DNA from: Syngnathus acus
Taxonomy: Eukaryota; Chordata; Actinopteri; Syngnathiformes; Syngnathidae
Direction: 5' to 3'
Assembly: GCF_901709675.1 (NCBI RefSeq)
Contig: NC_051091.1
Span: 6,978,967 to 7,042,966, forward strand
DNA length: 64,000 nucleotides
In this document: in pieces, positions 51,725-63,311 of the stretch
How the letters are laid out: the number at the start of each line of letters is the position of its first letter
Position numbering within the stretch: position 1 is the stretch's first letter
Program-made: the position numbers and the translations under genes
Notes under the pieces: generated by a model
Told to the model about the DNA's origin: nothing
Database searches by the model: none
The model's input: the letters and a program-made list of their open reading frames with translations, nothing else

Positions 51725-53721
51725 TAAAAAAAGTTCTACAACAATAACTACACATAGAATTATATAAGGCCTATTTGATTAAACCACCATTGATATTACT
51801 GTACAATATTGTACCAAAAAACAAGAGTGTACCTCTGTAATGTACAACATTGTATATACAAAGTACATCTGAACACAGGATTCTCCAGTAATACAAAGAC
51901 GACTATAAATAAATTTGAAATTACAGTCTCTTTCTCTCTTTTTTAGCCGTTTCCAAATGGACACAAATGCATAATCTGGTAAGTCAACTGCACACAATTA
52001 GTCCACACGCAAAGCCAACTTTGTTCAAGTGCATGACTAATTCGAGACCAGACAAATGCACCAACCACCCACATCCATGTTTGTGTGTGTGCACAAGCAT
52101 GCAGTCACAATCCCTCCAGTTGTTTCGATGAGGTAAGAGCAACAAAAATACACAGTAATACACAATCATGATAGAGTTATAGAAAACAAAAAAAAGTGTA
52201 ATTCAATGCATGGGAGAGCGTGATGCAGTGTCTGATGTGCAGAAAAATATTTTTACCCTTTTATGAATTCATATCCTCATCTAATTTACATACTTGTGGA
52301 AAGATACATTTATTTGGTGCTACTCCCTGTAATAACAAACGGGTTCTTTGGCCACCTTTATAAGTTCTGTGATTGTTTAGCTAAAGGTTTTGTGGCGCTA
52401 TTGCAAAATTCTAAAACACGGGTGACAAAAAATATTTGCCTTGGCCATCCTCTTGTAATGGACTCATCCACCCATCATGCTCTCATCGCGGCACACACAA
52501 GGACACAACCAGACAGCAACAAGGCTCCACATTTGACCATAAAACTGTAACAGTGAAGAAGTCACAACAGAACGGTGCCTCACATGAAATTGGATGAAGT
52601 GGTTGGTTGTGCTCAAAACACAAAAGCCCTCAGCACCAAGGTTCCAGTTGCCCTATTGATTAACATACATAAACATTAGAAGAATTCAACTTTTTTTTTT
52701 TTTTTTTTTTTTACTGCTGTGTGAAGTATAATTATATGAGCACGCTGTCTTTTTTTTTTTAAGTTATCATCTCGCTGGCATTACACAGATACATAAAACG
52801 ATGTCAGCCATCGAGTCGTAAGCTGCTGTCAAATGGCCACAGCATGCAACCTGAAAGGTGTTTAGCTGCCACAAAACACCACACACACATCTGTGGAGAA
52901 CATGTGTGTATACAGTCCAACATTACAAAGAAGAAGAAAAAAAAAAAATGCTGGCTTTCAGTGGTCCCCTACACATAGAAGAAGAGCTGCAGGAGAAAAG
53001 CAGCATAATGCCTCAAACTACCAGCGTTTCATTATTCTTATTGCTTTATTTAGGGCTGAGGAACCATTTTATTAACAGTGGCCGTCTCTGACAGCCGTAT
53101 TAAATTCATGAAAAAAATAATGCAGTCAAGCAAATGTTTGTTATTATATACTGGATATTTATGGTTTCAACATTTCTGGGATTTTTATACAAGTTTTACT
53201 GAGAATTCATTTATTTGTTATTTGCAGTTCCCCACCCCTAAATTTGTATTTCTTTAGGCTACATTTTATTAGACCAATATAGCACTCGTGCTGATATTTG
53301 GCCCAGTCTTTAAATACAGAAGTTCATCTCCAGTCTTCCACGTGTGAAGCAGCAAGACAGTGTTTCATTTCAAGAGCGCTTAAAACTTTTCACAGTCTCG
53401 TCTTAGGAATCAAACAATTCCTTCTGATCGTTACGGGGTCTTAAAAAGTATTCAAGAAAAAAAGCAACACAGTGCTTTTTCTTCCTCATGTGAGCGCGTT
53501 TGACCTGTTCCCTTTTAAAAGATTTGAAAATCCTCTCCGTGCTGCGATCATTGACAAGATGTCTGTCATGCAACCATGTGCCGCTGGAAAATGGATTGTG
53601 TTGTCTAAATGCTACAGTGTGTTGTGGGTTAGCAAGTATCTACTGTATGTATAACAAACTAAGTGCTTCCGACCTGCTGGTTTAAGCGTTAGGATCAGAT
53701 TCCAATTGGAGCAATGAGGTG
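51725..53721 (-). other. srgap2: probable srgap2 3' UTR
   Basis: Two kilobases lie between the srgap2 stop codon and the last good poly(A) signal. The sequence is AT-rich with long T-runs (52690-52712 and 52751-52760) and has no recognisable exon or transposon. Long 3' UTRs are usual for this gene in vertebrates. Confidence 0.55.
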
Positions 53722-56700
53722 CTAAGCCGGGCAGGATTTATCATTAGATTGGGATGAAGGAGGTGGAGGAGGCGCATGAGGAAGGGAATGTGAGTGCCCC
53801 GGTGGCGGCGGTGTAGGTGGCACGGTGGATGTCGGGGAACCCATGGCGGGACTGCCACTCCCCCCGCCGCTTTTCGGGAACACCACCGGCTTGGGCCTCG
53901 TCGCCGGCGGGCGCAGCTCTCTAAAGGAAGGAACCGACGAGGAGAGCGAGGAAGAGGATAGGGAAGGCGACGTGGCGGAGGGAAGGGGGGTCCTCGGCTG
54001 GCTTTTGGTAGCTCGGAAGGAGGAGGGCACGTCGCTGGCCGAGGAGGCGCTACGCTGGAGTGGGTGGGCGTGTGAGGAGCCTCCCTCGCTGTCCCGCAAC
54101 AGGCGGGAGTGGAGCGGGCTGGAGGGTTCCGACGCCCCTCCTCCGCCACCGCTCACACCTTTCAGCTGCTCCAGTGTGTCGAGAACCACATCGGGAGTGT
54201 GTTTGGAGCTACTCTGTCGCTCCAACTCCCTCAGCTCATTCAGAGCGCAACTCATGGCTGCCTCGATGTCCTGCAATACAGAGAGAGAAGCATTAAGTGA
54301 ATTTAGAAGCGGCTGTAAATTATCATCCAAAGTTATTGTGAGTCACTTGTTGCTAGGCGGAATTTGTCAATTATTTACAGCCCTTAAAAAAAAGAAGGAT
54401 ATGCCAGTACTGAGCCAATCACATAGTAATAGTTATCAGTTAAAGTTTCTAACCAATATTTTTTTAATACCTGTGAGCTGTGATCCACCTGAGCTATGAC
54501 CTCAGGTTCCAGAGGTCTATGGTTGCTGAAGCTCTTGGAGCGTCCTGCCGGAGTTGACTTGCGCAGTTGAGGGCTTTCCACCTAAGTCATCATAAACATA
54601 TTATGAATGTAGCAAGTCCCTGGCTTGATCATTTTGAATCTCCAAGTCACAGTACCTTGGTCTTCAGTGAGGAATGGCGTGTGATAGAATTGAGGATGCT
54701 GTGAGCACTAACTGGCCGTTTCTCCACAGACTCCTTCACCAGAGCGCCGCCTACAGGAAGTGATGCGGTCCTGACCCCTCCCACACCACCTCCACTGGCC
54801 CCTGGACTATCGCTGTCTGAGCTCCGAAATGTTCTTCTGATGCTCCCGGACTCGGGACGTTTCCTCATCCTGAATGAGATCATTATTAAGTAACCTTTCT
54901 ATCTTAATGACAAATCAGATTTTTTGAATTCATTTTGTAACTTTGTCTGTGAACAATAAATACAAATAAAATGTTTTGGTACAACTCACTTGTTGAGGTT
55001 GGCCAGGTAGATATCAGCCACATGGGCACCAGTAGGAGATGCAGCGCTGCCTCTGGTGGAAACCCTTTCCTCCAGTTGGTCCCTGGTGTCCGCATCCGAT
55101 TTTGGGCTTCCACGGCCGCCATCAGTCCTAAAATAATCAAGTCTGAGATGTTCCCCTTTTTCCACTTTGAATGAATTTTCAATACATGACTTCATATTGC
55201 TGACTCAGAAATACACAACTAGCTACAAATGGAATCTCCCTCTGAGGCAGGTTGTCAACACTGTACGTTGTCATCTTACATGTCTTGGACCACAATATAC
55301 TGATGTGGCACCAATCCATCCACTCCGTTGTGTCGCCCCTCCCACCAGTCATCGGACGCTCGCTGATACAGAAGCAATGACGCGCCCTTCTTGAACGACA
55401 GCTCGCGACTGGTCCGGCCGGAATAGTCGAAACGAGCAATGGCTTCAACTGGGTCGGACTCTGAAACAGCCAAGGTGCCTGATGTTGAGAGGATGGCGGA
55501 TAGAGACAGGAAGCGATAGAGTGGGTGATGCAAAACAGACAGAGAGAGAGAGGGAGGGAGGGAAGCCAGAGCGATGTCGAGCAGGTTAGTGCTTCTGTTT
55601 GGTGACGACGCACATTGCAAAAAATACACAAAGCAGCATAATCAAGCAGCGGGATGTGAGCTGGTTCAAAAGCTTTCAGCCACAAAAGAGAAGATATCAT
55701 AAGAGGAGCAATTTGATGAGGTTTCTTGGGAGTACGCACCATCTTCGCTGTTGTGACCAACGGACACATTGTCGGGCGCCGGCTCTTGCACAAGTGGGGG
55801 CTCACAGTGCGGACTGTCACTGAAATAGACAAAAGGAACAGATAAAGTTGCACCAGAATGTCGCCGTGTGTACAATTTGCAGACTGAACGACATTCATCT
55901 TTTTAGTCATATGAAGTTACATGAAACACATCACTGAGATCATATCCCGCAAGACCTGACAATGCTGTTGTCGGACAGGGCCAAGATTATCCCTTACTGT
56001 GTGTGTGTTGATTCACATAGGGACACACACTTTCTAACCAAATGTATGACAAAAATAAAGTGTGTGGATTTACGCAAAATATGTACTATTTTTTGACCTG
56101 ACCTCTGACTCTTGTTTGATGGAGATTGTTTCAGAGCAACATTCGTATTGAGTGTAAGAGTCTTAAAAAAATCTCTCAACAACACAATATAGTTTGCAAA
56201 CCAAATCAGGTGGGGTCTGGAAATCATAAATGCGATCTGGAGAATTCTGCAACTACTAGAGGCATTCATCACTGTTGCTGTGGTTCGTCATTACAGCAAA
56301 GGTTAACCTTTGTACAATATGTAGATGTCTGTCTATATGTGCATGTGACATGTGGTCAGGCGCCACTTTAATCTCCAGCGTGATGGCGGGTAAGCTGATC
56401 CTCGTGGCCCCAACCGACCAAAACCACAAAAAAAGAACTTGAGGCTCCTCACCCCCAAATCATTCAAATCCTCTGTAACTGAAATCTGCCAACCGCTCTA
56501 CTCTGGCTTTGTTATTGCAGCTTCCTCTTGCCAGTTGAAGCAGTCCTGCTACTTCAACATTTCAACTTTTTAACCACTCTTATCTTCGCTTTCACCTTAC
56601 TAGAAGCAGTCGCGGCTGGCGGTTTTTGGCAGGACGGACACTTTAATAAAAATTAAATGTACGTATAAAAGTGTTTACATTTGCCTTTTTTAAGAACTTT

Positions 56701-58161
56701 ACTCGAGATGGGATTCGAACTCGAGAAACCTACGATTAAGTCAACAAATCCACCCTACCTGTTCTTATCCTCGCTGCCTGGGCGTGCACTTCTCCTCTCA
56801 AAAAATGTTGAAGTCACTTCCTTGAGTCGAACATGATCTTATACACTGCAGAATCTGCGCTGAGCCATATCCAATATGGCCGCCACGTCACGTTCCCGTT
56901 GAATGGAGCCAGGGAGGAAATGACGTCGGCTTTAACAGCTGCTCAGTTTCAACGTTACTTTTGAGATGCCAGAGGTAAACAAACCTCATCAGTAACTACA
57001 CTATCCTGCTCCTCTTAAAAACAATTGTTCATACATTTTGAAATCTTTTTATTAGGACTTTTCATTAATTTTTGTCCCTTTCACTGTGACTCAGCTGGGC
57101 GGTAGGTAGCTCTGCGCCCGAGCGCCTTCTATTGTTGAGCCTCCACTGACCAGAAGTCGTCACCAGCTCCGGGGATGATGTAGATGGGGCCCTGCAGGTC
57201 TTGCGGTTTCGGGAAGATGCTGTCATGGTGGATGATGATAGTTTTAATGAGTTCATTGACGTGGGCCTGGCAGGAGACCTGGTCGTGACCTTCCGGGACA
57301 GACATCAGGGTGGGGCCAAAGCAGATGGCAAGGTTGTAAGGGTCCATCATGTTTTCCTCACTGTATTGGGACAAACTGGAAGGAAAAAGAAGTCTTTTAG
57401 TGTCAAATTCACCTTTTATCCTCATTTTATGGGGCATCCTTTTATTTTCTCTACTGCTGGTCCTGGCCAAAAACTGGTTAGCAACCAATCACAAATGAGG
57501 CCTGTGAGATAACTCCGAATGCATGCCTGTGTCAAATTGCTGTTAACTCCTTCATCAGTGCCTCACTTGAGTTACAAGTGAGGGTATTGGAGTGTGTGAG
57601 AAGAAGCCGATTTGTTTGGGAGGCTGTAAATCACCCCGGGGCTAAAGTAGAAGCTCCTCTTCTGGCTTCACAAGACTTGTCTGTTTGTTTATTCAGTCGT
57701 CTCACATTTCAGCTGTCCATCTAGTTTCATTTGCCCTGTGATCAACTTTGTTAGGGATTTTTTTATTTCAGTTTTTGAGACTATCTCTGTGGCTTCAAAT
57801 GTCAGCTGACAAAAAGTCTGGCTTTGCAGGGAATGTAAGCCTGCAGCGCTCATCAAGACGCTGAATATGATACAAGGTTATAAATCAACTAGAAAAGGGA
57901 GGGGGGGGTCTTTTTTCAAGAGTGGAATGGTGGAAAACAAAATCCTTTAAGGGCCTCCTTCGGCCTTTTCACAGGAAGTTTACCTCATCTCAGTTATCAT
58001 GGGAATTTTGGATTACAGTATTTTACCTTTAACAGTGTGTGCAGACAGAAAGCTGCTGATGTCAGGGGCAGATGCCCGAGCGTCAAAAAAAAAAAGGAAA
58101 AATCTGATTTGGAAGTATTCAAGGGAAAGAATAAAAGGTACAAAACTACCAAACTGCACTT

Positions 58162-58192
<31 letters not shown>

Positions 58193-61100
58193 TACTGTAA
58201 AATAGCAATTATTATTATTATTTATTGACTGACAACTATTAATATTTTTGAGGTTCTCATATTGCATTTAATGTGTGCGTGTGTGTCCTGCTACTCACTG
58301 ATTGAGGAAGGCAAACAGGTATCTCATGATGATGAGTGTTTCACTCGGCAACGATTGCAGCACTTTCTTAATGTGGACAGCGCGCTCCTGAAGGCTCTCC
58401 ATTGCTGGAACAGAACCGTGATGACACCCAGGGGGATTAGTCACACAATAACGAGTTGGAAAAACAAAAGATTGTCGGCGGAGACTCTTACAGACGCAGG
58501 AAATGAGGTCATGGAACACTTCCTTTGGAAAAAGGGCATGATCCAGTCCTCTGAAGTAGAGTTTGAGGACGCTAGCAATTGAGTCCATGTCATGGTCGTT
58601 TTGGTCTCCTGCTAGTGGGTCTTCGCCTGTAACCCAGAAGATGGAGGGAAGCAAAGTGATAAGATGGAGGGAAGGGAAGCAGGGATGTATATTTTCTATG
58701 AATTGCAGTCGAACCTCGCTCAAATGCATTCTTGATATCATTGACCTCCACCTGGGAGCCGGATACTCGGAAAATGCCCTCGTGCTGCAGACCTACAGGG
58801 GCATAATCACAGCTACTTTTACGACATCCATTTTTCATGCTCGGGATTGGCATGCTGGATATTGGATATCTAGTTTGTTCATTCGAAGATTCCTCGGGTC
58901 AAAACAGGTCACGTGACTGCAATGCAACCAATCGGTGCGCAGTAAAGGCTGCCGCTAAACCTATCGCTCGACGGAAGAATTTCCTCACCATGGCGACTGA
59001 TGAAACGGATGCAGCTCTCAACCATGAGGGGAATGGCTTCACCTGCATCCTAAAATTGGAGGGAAACATTGTTTGCATCACAAAGTGCACCCAACAGTGG
59101 ATGACAAATAGGAAGCTTGCCAAGGACATAAAACAAAAGCAACCATGCTTGCTATTTGGAGGTCTGACTACATCACACGTCTGCTGCTGCACATGCATCA
59201 GAGCACACACGTTTAGGAGGAAAGGGTGCCAGACGTGGGGAGGGGAGGGGCTGCTGTTGCTAGGAGACTACACTTTTCCCCTTTGTTTCAGATTTTTCAG
59301 AGGGTATATCAGAGGGAATATTTAATTGACTAATGAGTTAATTGAATCCATTACAAAAACATCTAATGTCACTCGACACTGCAACCCAGTTTATTCTCAC
59401 AATTTCCCAACAAGAGTGTCGCAAAATATAGTAAAATTAGGTCATTGCAATTTTCTCACAATTTGGTATACTCAAGTGTGACATCTGGGCTTGTTTAGGC
59501 CAAAGCCGAGAAAATGACTTATTCTGTTGTACAATCGGTGGATAAACACACGTATTGTACCTCCAAATAATTGTCCTGCCTGTCACAATATGTTGCTAGC
59601 ACAGTTAGAACACATATCAATTTTAATAATTAAAATGTTGCTGACAATTTAAGTGAGTTACACTTGTGTATTTCACCACGGCAAACCTCATGCCACAAGG
59701 GGGCGCTCCAAACATTATTTCCTGTTTTTTTATCCTCTTGTCTCTCACTACACTCAAGACCATTAGATTGTATTAATTCCATCGCAGATCTGTGTGTATA
59801 TGCTTCCAAATATGTTGTATATTTATTTATTTTTTAAATATATTTATAATATATCTTACGGGTGGCGACGGTGGGAAAATGAGTTCAAAACAAAACTACG
59901 CACTCACACGACAGATAATTACCTGTTTCCGTACTGCAGAGTTTCTCCGTCCACTATTCAGAGAGCGAGAGAGAGAGAGAAACAGCACTCTGTCATTAAG
60001 TCGCAAGAGTGCCTATTTATACGCGCACAACTCTGGTAATTTGCTCACACAGACACATATGTTGAGAATATCTTGAAAATAATAGCCCAGAGTGCCAAGA
60101 AATTAAGAAAACCCCACTGAGGCATATGTATCCAAGATAGTGTGCCTTTCTGTACTTCCTTCCTTCACCGCACGTACCTGGCAAGGCAACAGTCGGTCTT
60201 CTGACCTAAAGGGGGGAGAGACAGGATAAATGTGGACGTTGGAGAATAAAAGATGAATATAGCAGAATAGAAGTGGGAGACACGAGAGGAAGAAGTCAGC
60301 GTACACATACAAAGGCCTTCCTGCTCGCTAGCGGAAATGCAGACATTTCCTGAGGAAGACCCCCAATCGCGCCCCCCCCCCCCCCCCTTCCCCTCCTCAA
60401 CACATCTGCCTCCACATATGGTCACAGTCACTGTGACCTCCACATACATGTCTGAAGGACACTTACTCTCGCCTATGGTCTTCTGGATGAGGTCATGTTT
60501 GGCCTCGAGCTTGGTGATCAGGTTCCTGCCTTCAAGAAACTCCTTCAGCTTCTACACAACGCACAGTATTAGAAGTGTGTAGTTCAACTACGCGCCGAAG
60601 AGCAACAACTGACCGCAAAGTAGAACTGTTCCGTCTCCTGTTGGTTGGCCCGTCTCTTGGCAAGGCTGGGCTTGCTGAGATAGGATTCACTGAACGTCGA
60701 CTTGACAGACTCCATGCTGTTGCTGTGGTGGAAGCAATCGGACACGTCGTAGTCCTCCACCGTCACCATGTCCTGGATGGTGGACAGAGTGGCTTCCATA
60801 GTCTTCTTCACCTGATGAGCAGCAAAGAGAGGGGAAAAACTTCAGCATGGTATGAATTACCAAAGGGGAGAAGTAATACTAAAACATCTCTTAACCTCTT
60901 CGTTCTCTATCTTGAGTGTGGATAGTCGGGATTGAAGCTGTTGACACCTCTGGAGAAGCTCCCCTTCCAATGGCTGCTGTGCACACATGACGCCCATCTA
61001 TACACACATAAAGGTTTAATTTGAAGTGGTGTGGAAGCGCATGGCATAATACTGAGATGCCGCTGATATTCCAAAATACCATGTCTCCCATGTGCGACTG

Positions 61101-63311
61101 GAAGTCAAAGCGAGCCGGAGGGCAGAAGACATTGTTGTAGGTCTCCATCAGCTTCTGTTTGTCTCCGTTGGGCTCCAGACTTTCAGCGGCGCCCTCCAGA
61201 GTCTCCAGACCAGTGTGTTTGGACACCTCGACGTTCTGTTCTGCTGACAAGTAGGTTCTCAAGGCACGGTGGAGGCTGGCATGGTAGCCCAGGTCGCAGC
61301 ACTGTGCAAAAAAAAATGTAGATCTAAGTGCTTAATCCTGCCCGTCGTTGTTTTAAAGTGTTTTCATCCTCACGTCGATGATGTCAGAGAGGTCATGGAT
61401 GTAATACTTGAAGACGCAGCCGTTGGTGGCCTCCAGAGCAAGTAGGTACTCATTCCTGGCTTTGATGGCCTTCAGCTTGTTCTCCGTGTACTTGGCTTGT
61501 CTCTAAGATGACGACGGAACGCGCGGTAAAGAACAAGGGCCCAAAACAGGTTGCTCTCACAACATGTGGCGTCTTGTCGCCACTCACCTTCTCCTTCATT
61601 TTTTCGATTTTTTTGACACTAGAACGGCGGATGGGTTTGTCGTCAGCTTTTATGCTAGCAAGGGTGTCTGGCGAGCGTGGGGTCTGGCGGTCGTCCTGGC
61701 GACCGGAACGCCCCATCTGTTTCTCCTCTTGCTTCTCGGCGTCTTTTAGCTTGGACTCTGCGTTCATGCTGTCTGTGTTGTACATGTGGTAAGTCTTCAT
61801 CACCTGGGAACATGACATTTCCGTCACAACGTTTTTTCCCCACCCGGGAAAATGATGGGGCATTCCGCAATTGTCGTAGCCACACACTCATTCCACCCGC
61901 CAGCGGTCAAACACATGAAAGTAGTACACGAAGCTTGCTCAGCCCAAGTTGGGCGACCGGCACTCCACTTTTCTGATTCAAATCTCCCAAGAGAGTCCCT
62001 GTTTTGTTTATGAGTCTGTCTGCATGTGCATGTCATTTAAACCAGATTTATTTATAACTCTTTGCAAACTATAATTGGCGGGCTGAGCTACAGCTAAACG
62101 TTGGTCGCAAAGACAAACAGGCAAGCACACGTCACAACTTGGCTGGACGGACGCGAGTTGGTGGAGGATTATGCTGAATCACAAATAAGTTGTTAGCGGT
62201 CTTGTAGCATAGCGAACAAAAGATCACACTCAACTTTTTGATTTGTCTTACCGAATAAAGCTCGTTGAGAACCTTCATCAAGTCTTCTTGCAGCTGTACG
62301 CCGACCTCTTTGCTCTGGGTAGACAAAAGAAATAAGTTACAGAATCAAAAGAAAAGACTGGCAAGAGGCATTAAATCAGACTTGGATGGCCGGAAGTTGA
62401 ATCCCAAGCAGTTAAAAAGGTCAGGATGAGGATGAGTGGGATAAATGTGTGTGTGGAGAGAAAGAGACAGCAAAACGATTTAGGGTTCTGGAGTGGACAA
62501 ACGAGATAACACAAGGGACAAGTGAGGTTGCCCCGGCCCCGGCCCCGGCCTCGGGCTTTAAAGCGGTCGGCCTACAGCAATCTAAAAGTAATCAGCTATG
62601 CCTGAGCCGTCCTATCCGTCAACTGTGAATCTTGACCTTTGAACTTCTTCCTCTGGCCTGTGCTTGCCCCTCTGGCTCGACAAGACCGCGCCAAAAAACA
62701 TATTAAGACAACTTTATGTCCTGACAGAAAGCTTGTTAATGCAGTTTGACTTGAGTGCCCCCCCCCCCCCCCCCATCCAGTTTTCGTACCCCATCTGGCT
62801 GTAACTATCATACCAGACCGCTTAAAACACACACTGATCTTTCTTACAAGTGAAGGCATTCTACGGGCGACATTCTTCCGCTAAGTCCAGTCTTTAAACT
62901 TTGCTCCACTTGATTCCTAAGCCAAATTCTCAACACCCTTGAAAATATAGTGATGTTTATTTTTTTTCTGTGGAGCTGCTCTATGCTGGACTGTCATTGA
63001 CGTTTTACATACAAAACATCCTGATTTCTTTTTATACAACACTTGACAAAAAGCGCCGATGATGGAATTTGGATAAAAATGACTTGAATTATTAAGAGCA
63101 GATGCCATGTGCATGTTCGCAGCCAAATGAGACACAACGTCTGCTCGCCTTCTTGAAGAGCCGTCCTGAGTCTTCGCTGATCTGTGCGAAGCGTGGAATG
63201 ATGTTGTTGAGGTAGAGGTCCGACAGAGTGGCGTGGTCACGACTCTCCCTCTTCACCTGAAGCAGCAACAAATTCCAGCAGTTCACCGGAGATAAGATGC
63301 TCTGCTCTTTC
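53722..63311 (-). CDS. srgap2: SLIT-ROBO Rho GTPase-activating protein 2 (3' 21 coding exons; 5' end outside window)
   Basis: Exons: 63149-63311, 62252-62314, 61588-61803, 61374-61502, 61080-61301, 60896-60997, 60614-60811, 60467-60551, 60178-60205, 59923-59953, 58989-59049, 58715-58792, 58492-58626, 58299-58404, 57151-57375, 55740-55819, 55280-55460, 54990-55127, 54656-54869, 54489-54581 and 53722-54270. All phases join, giving 1031 residues. srGAP2 bends membranes with an inverse F-BAR dimer, inactivates Rac through RhoGAP and regulates neuronal migration and spines. Seen in order: F-BAR ([58 protein letters not shown]); the [15 protein letters not shown] segment; RhoGAP with arginine finger GIFRVSG and [14 protein letters not shown]3 with ALYDY-like IARFDY and [10 protein letters not shown]; and a Ser/Pro-rich tail ending NDKSCPA. 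The exon at 63149 appears to use a GC donor. SRGAP1/3 are less likely: tail and synteny fit SRGAP2. Confidence 0.95.
55820..57150 (-). other. srgap2: srgap2 intron after the RhoGAP-end exon
   Basis: This 1.3-kb intron lies between the exon ending the RhoGAP region and the exon beginning CDSPHCEPP. Its 5' end could be read through to a stop at 57129 with an AATAAA at 57048-57053. A B-box-like GGTTCGAATCCC-type string lies near 56711-56722 on the minus strand, without a convincing tRNA fold. Confidence 0.7.
57048..57053 (-). terminator. srgap2: possible intronic poly(A) signal in srgap2
   Basis: A minus-strand AATAAA lies about 80 bases beyond an in-frame stop (57129-57131). That stop is reached if the donor at 57150 is not used. 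Use of this site would end the protein after RhoGAP with a nine-codon different tail starting at the retained donor. This is inference from motif position only. Confidence 0.3.
57376..58298 (-). other. srgap2: srgap2 intron within the RhoGAP coding region
   Basis: A 920-bp intron interrupts the RhoGAP domain between AFLN and HLSQYSEEN. It holds TTA trinucleotide repeats at 58161-58188 and 58209-58222. No exon or RNA gene is seen. Confidence 0.75.
58161..58222. repeat. (TTA)n microsatellite
   Basis: Two TTA runs (58161-58188 and 58209-58222) are split by about 20 unique bases in an srgap2 intron. Confidence 0.9.
59693..59706 (+). promoter_or_regulatory. strong CTCF-like motif in srgap2 intron
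   Basis: The site CCACAAGGGGGCGC is one base from the CTCF core, within TGCCACAAGGGGGCGCTCC. It may be repeat-borne. Confidence 0.5.
59961..59984. repeat. srgap2: (GA)n run forming the polypyrimidine tract of a 31-nt exon
   Basis: On the minus strand this is a CT repeat ending about 8 bases before the acceptor of the 31-nt srgap2 exon (59923-59953). The microsatellite therefore doubles as its polypyrimidine tract. Confidence 0.8.
60371..60387. repeat. poly-C tract
   Basis: About 17 consecutive C in an srgap2 intron. Confidence 0.9.
62531..62550. repeat. (CCCCGG)n short tandem repeat
   Basis: Three CCCCGG units in tandem sit in an srgap2 intron; the opposite strand is CCGGGG, a G-rich hexamer able to form quadruplex-like structure. 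Confidence 0.7.
62758..62774. repeat. poly-C tract
   Basis: A run of about 17 C (G on the transcribed sense strand) lies in the srgap2 intron between 62315 and 63148. Confidence 0.9.

Noticed and set aside
53825-54499. 224-codon plus-strand frame
   Set aside because: It is the antisense shadow of the GC-rich Ser/Pro tail exon of srgap2.
56701-56790. tRNA-like B box (GGTTCGAATCCC-type) on the minus strand
   Set aside because: The T-arm stem does not pair properly, no A box or acceptor-stem partner was found, and a cloverleaf cannot be drawn. At most it is a decayed SINE fragment.
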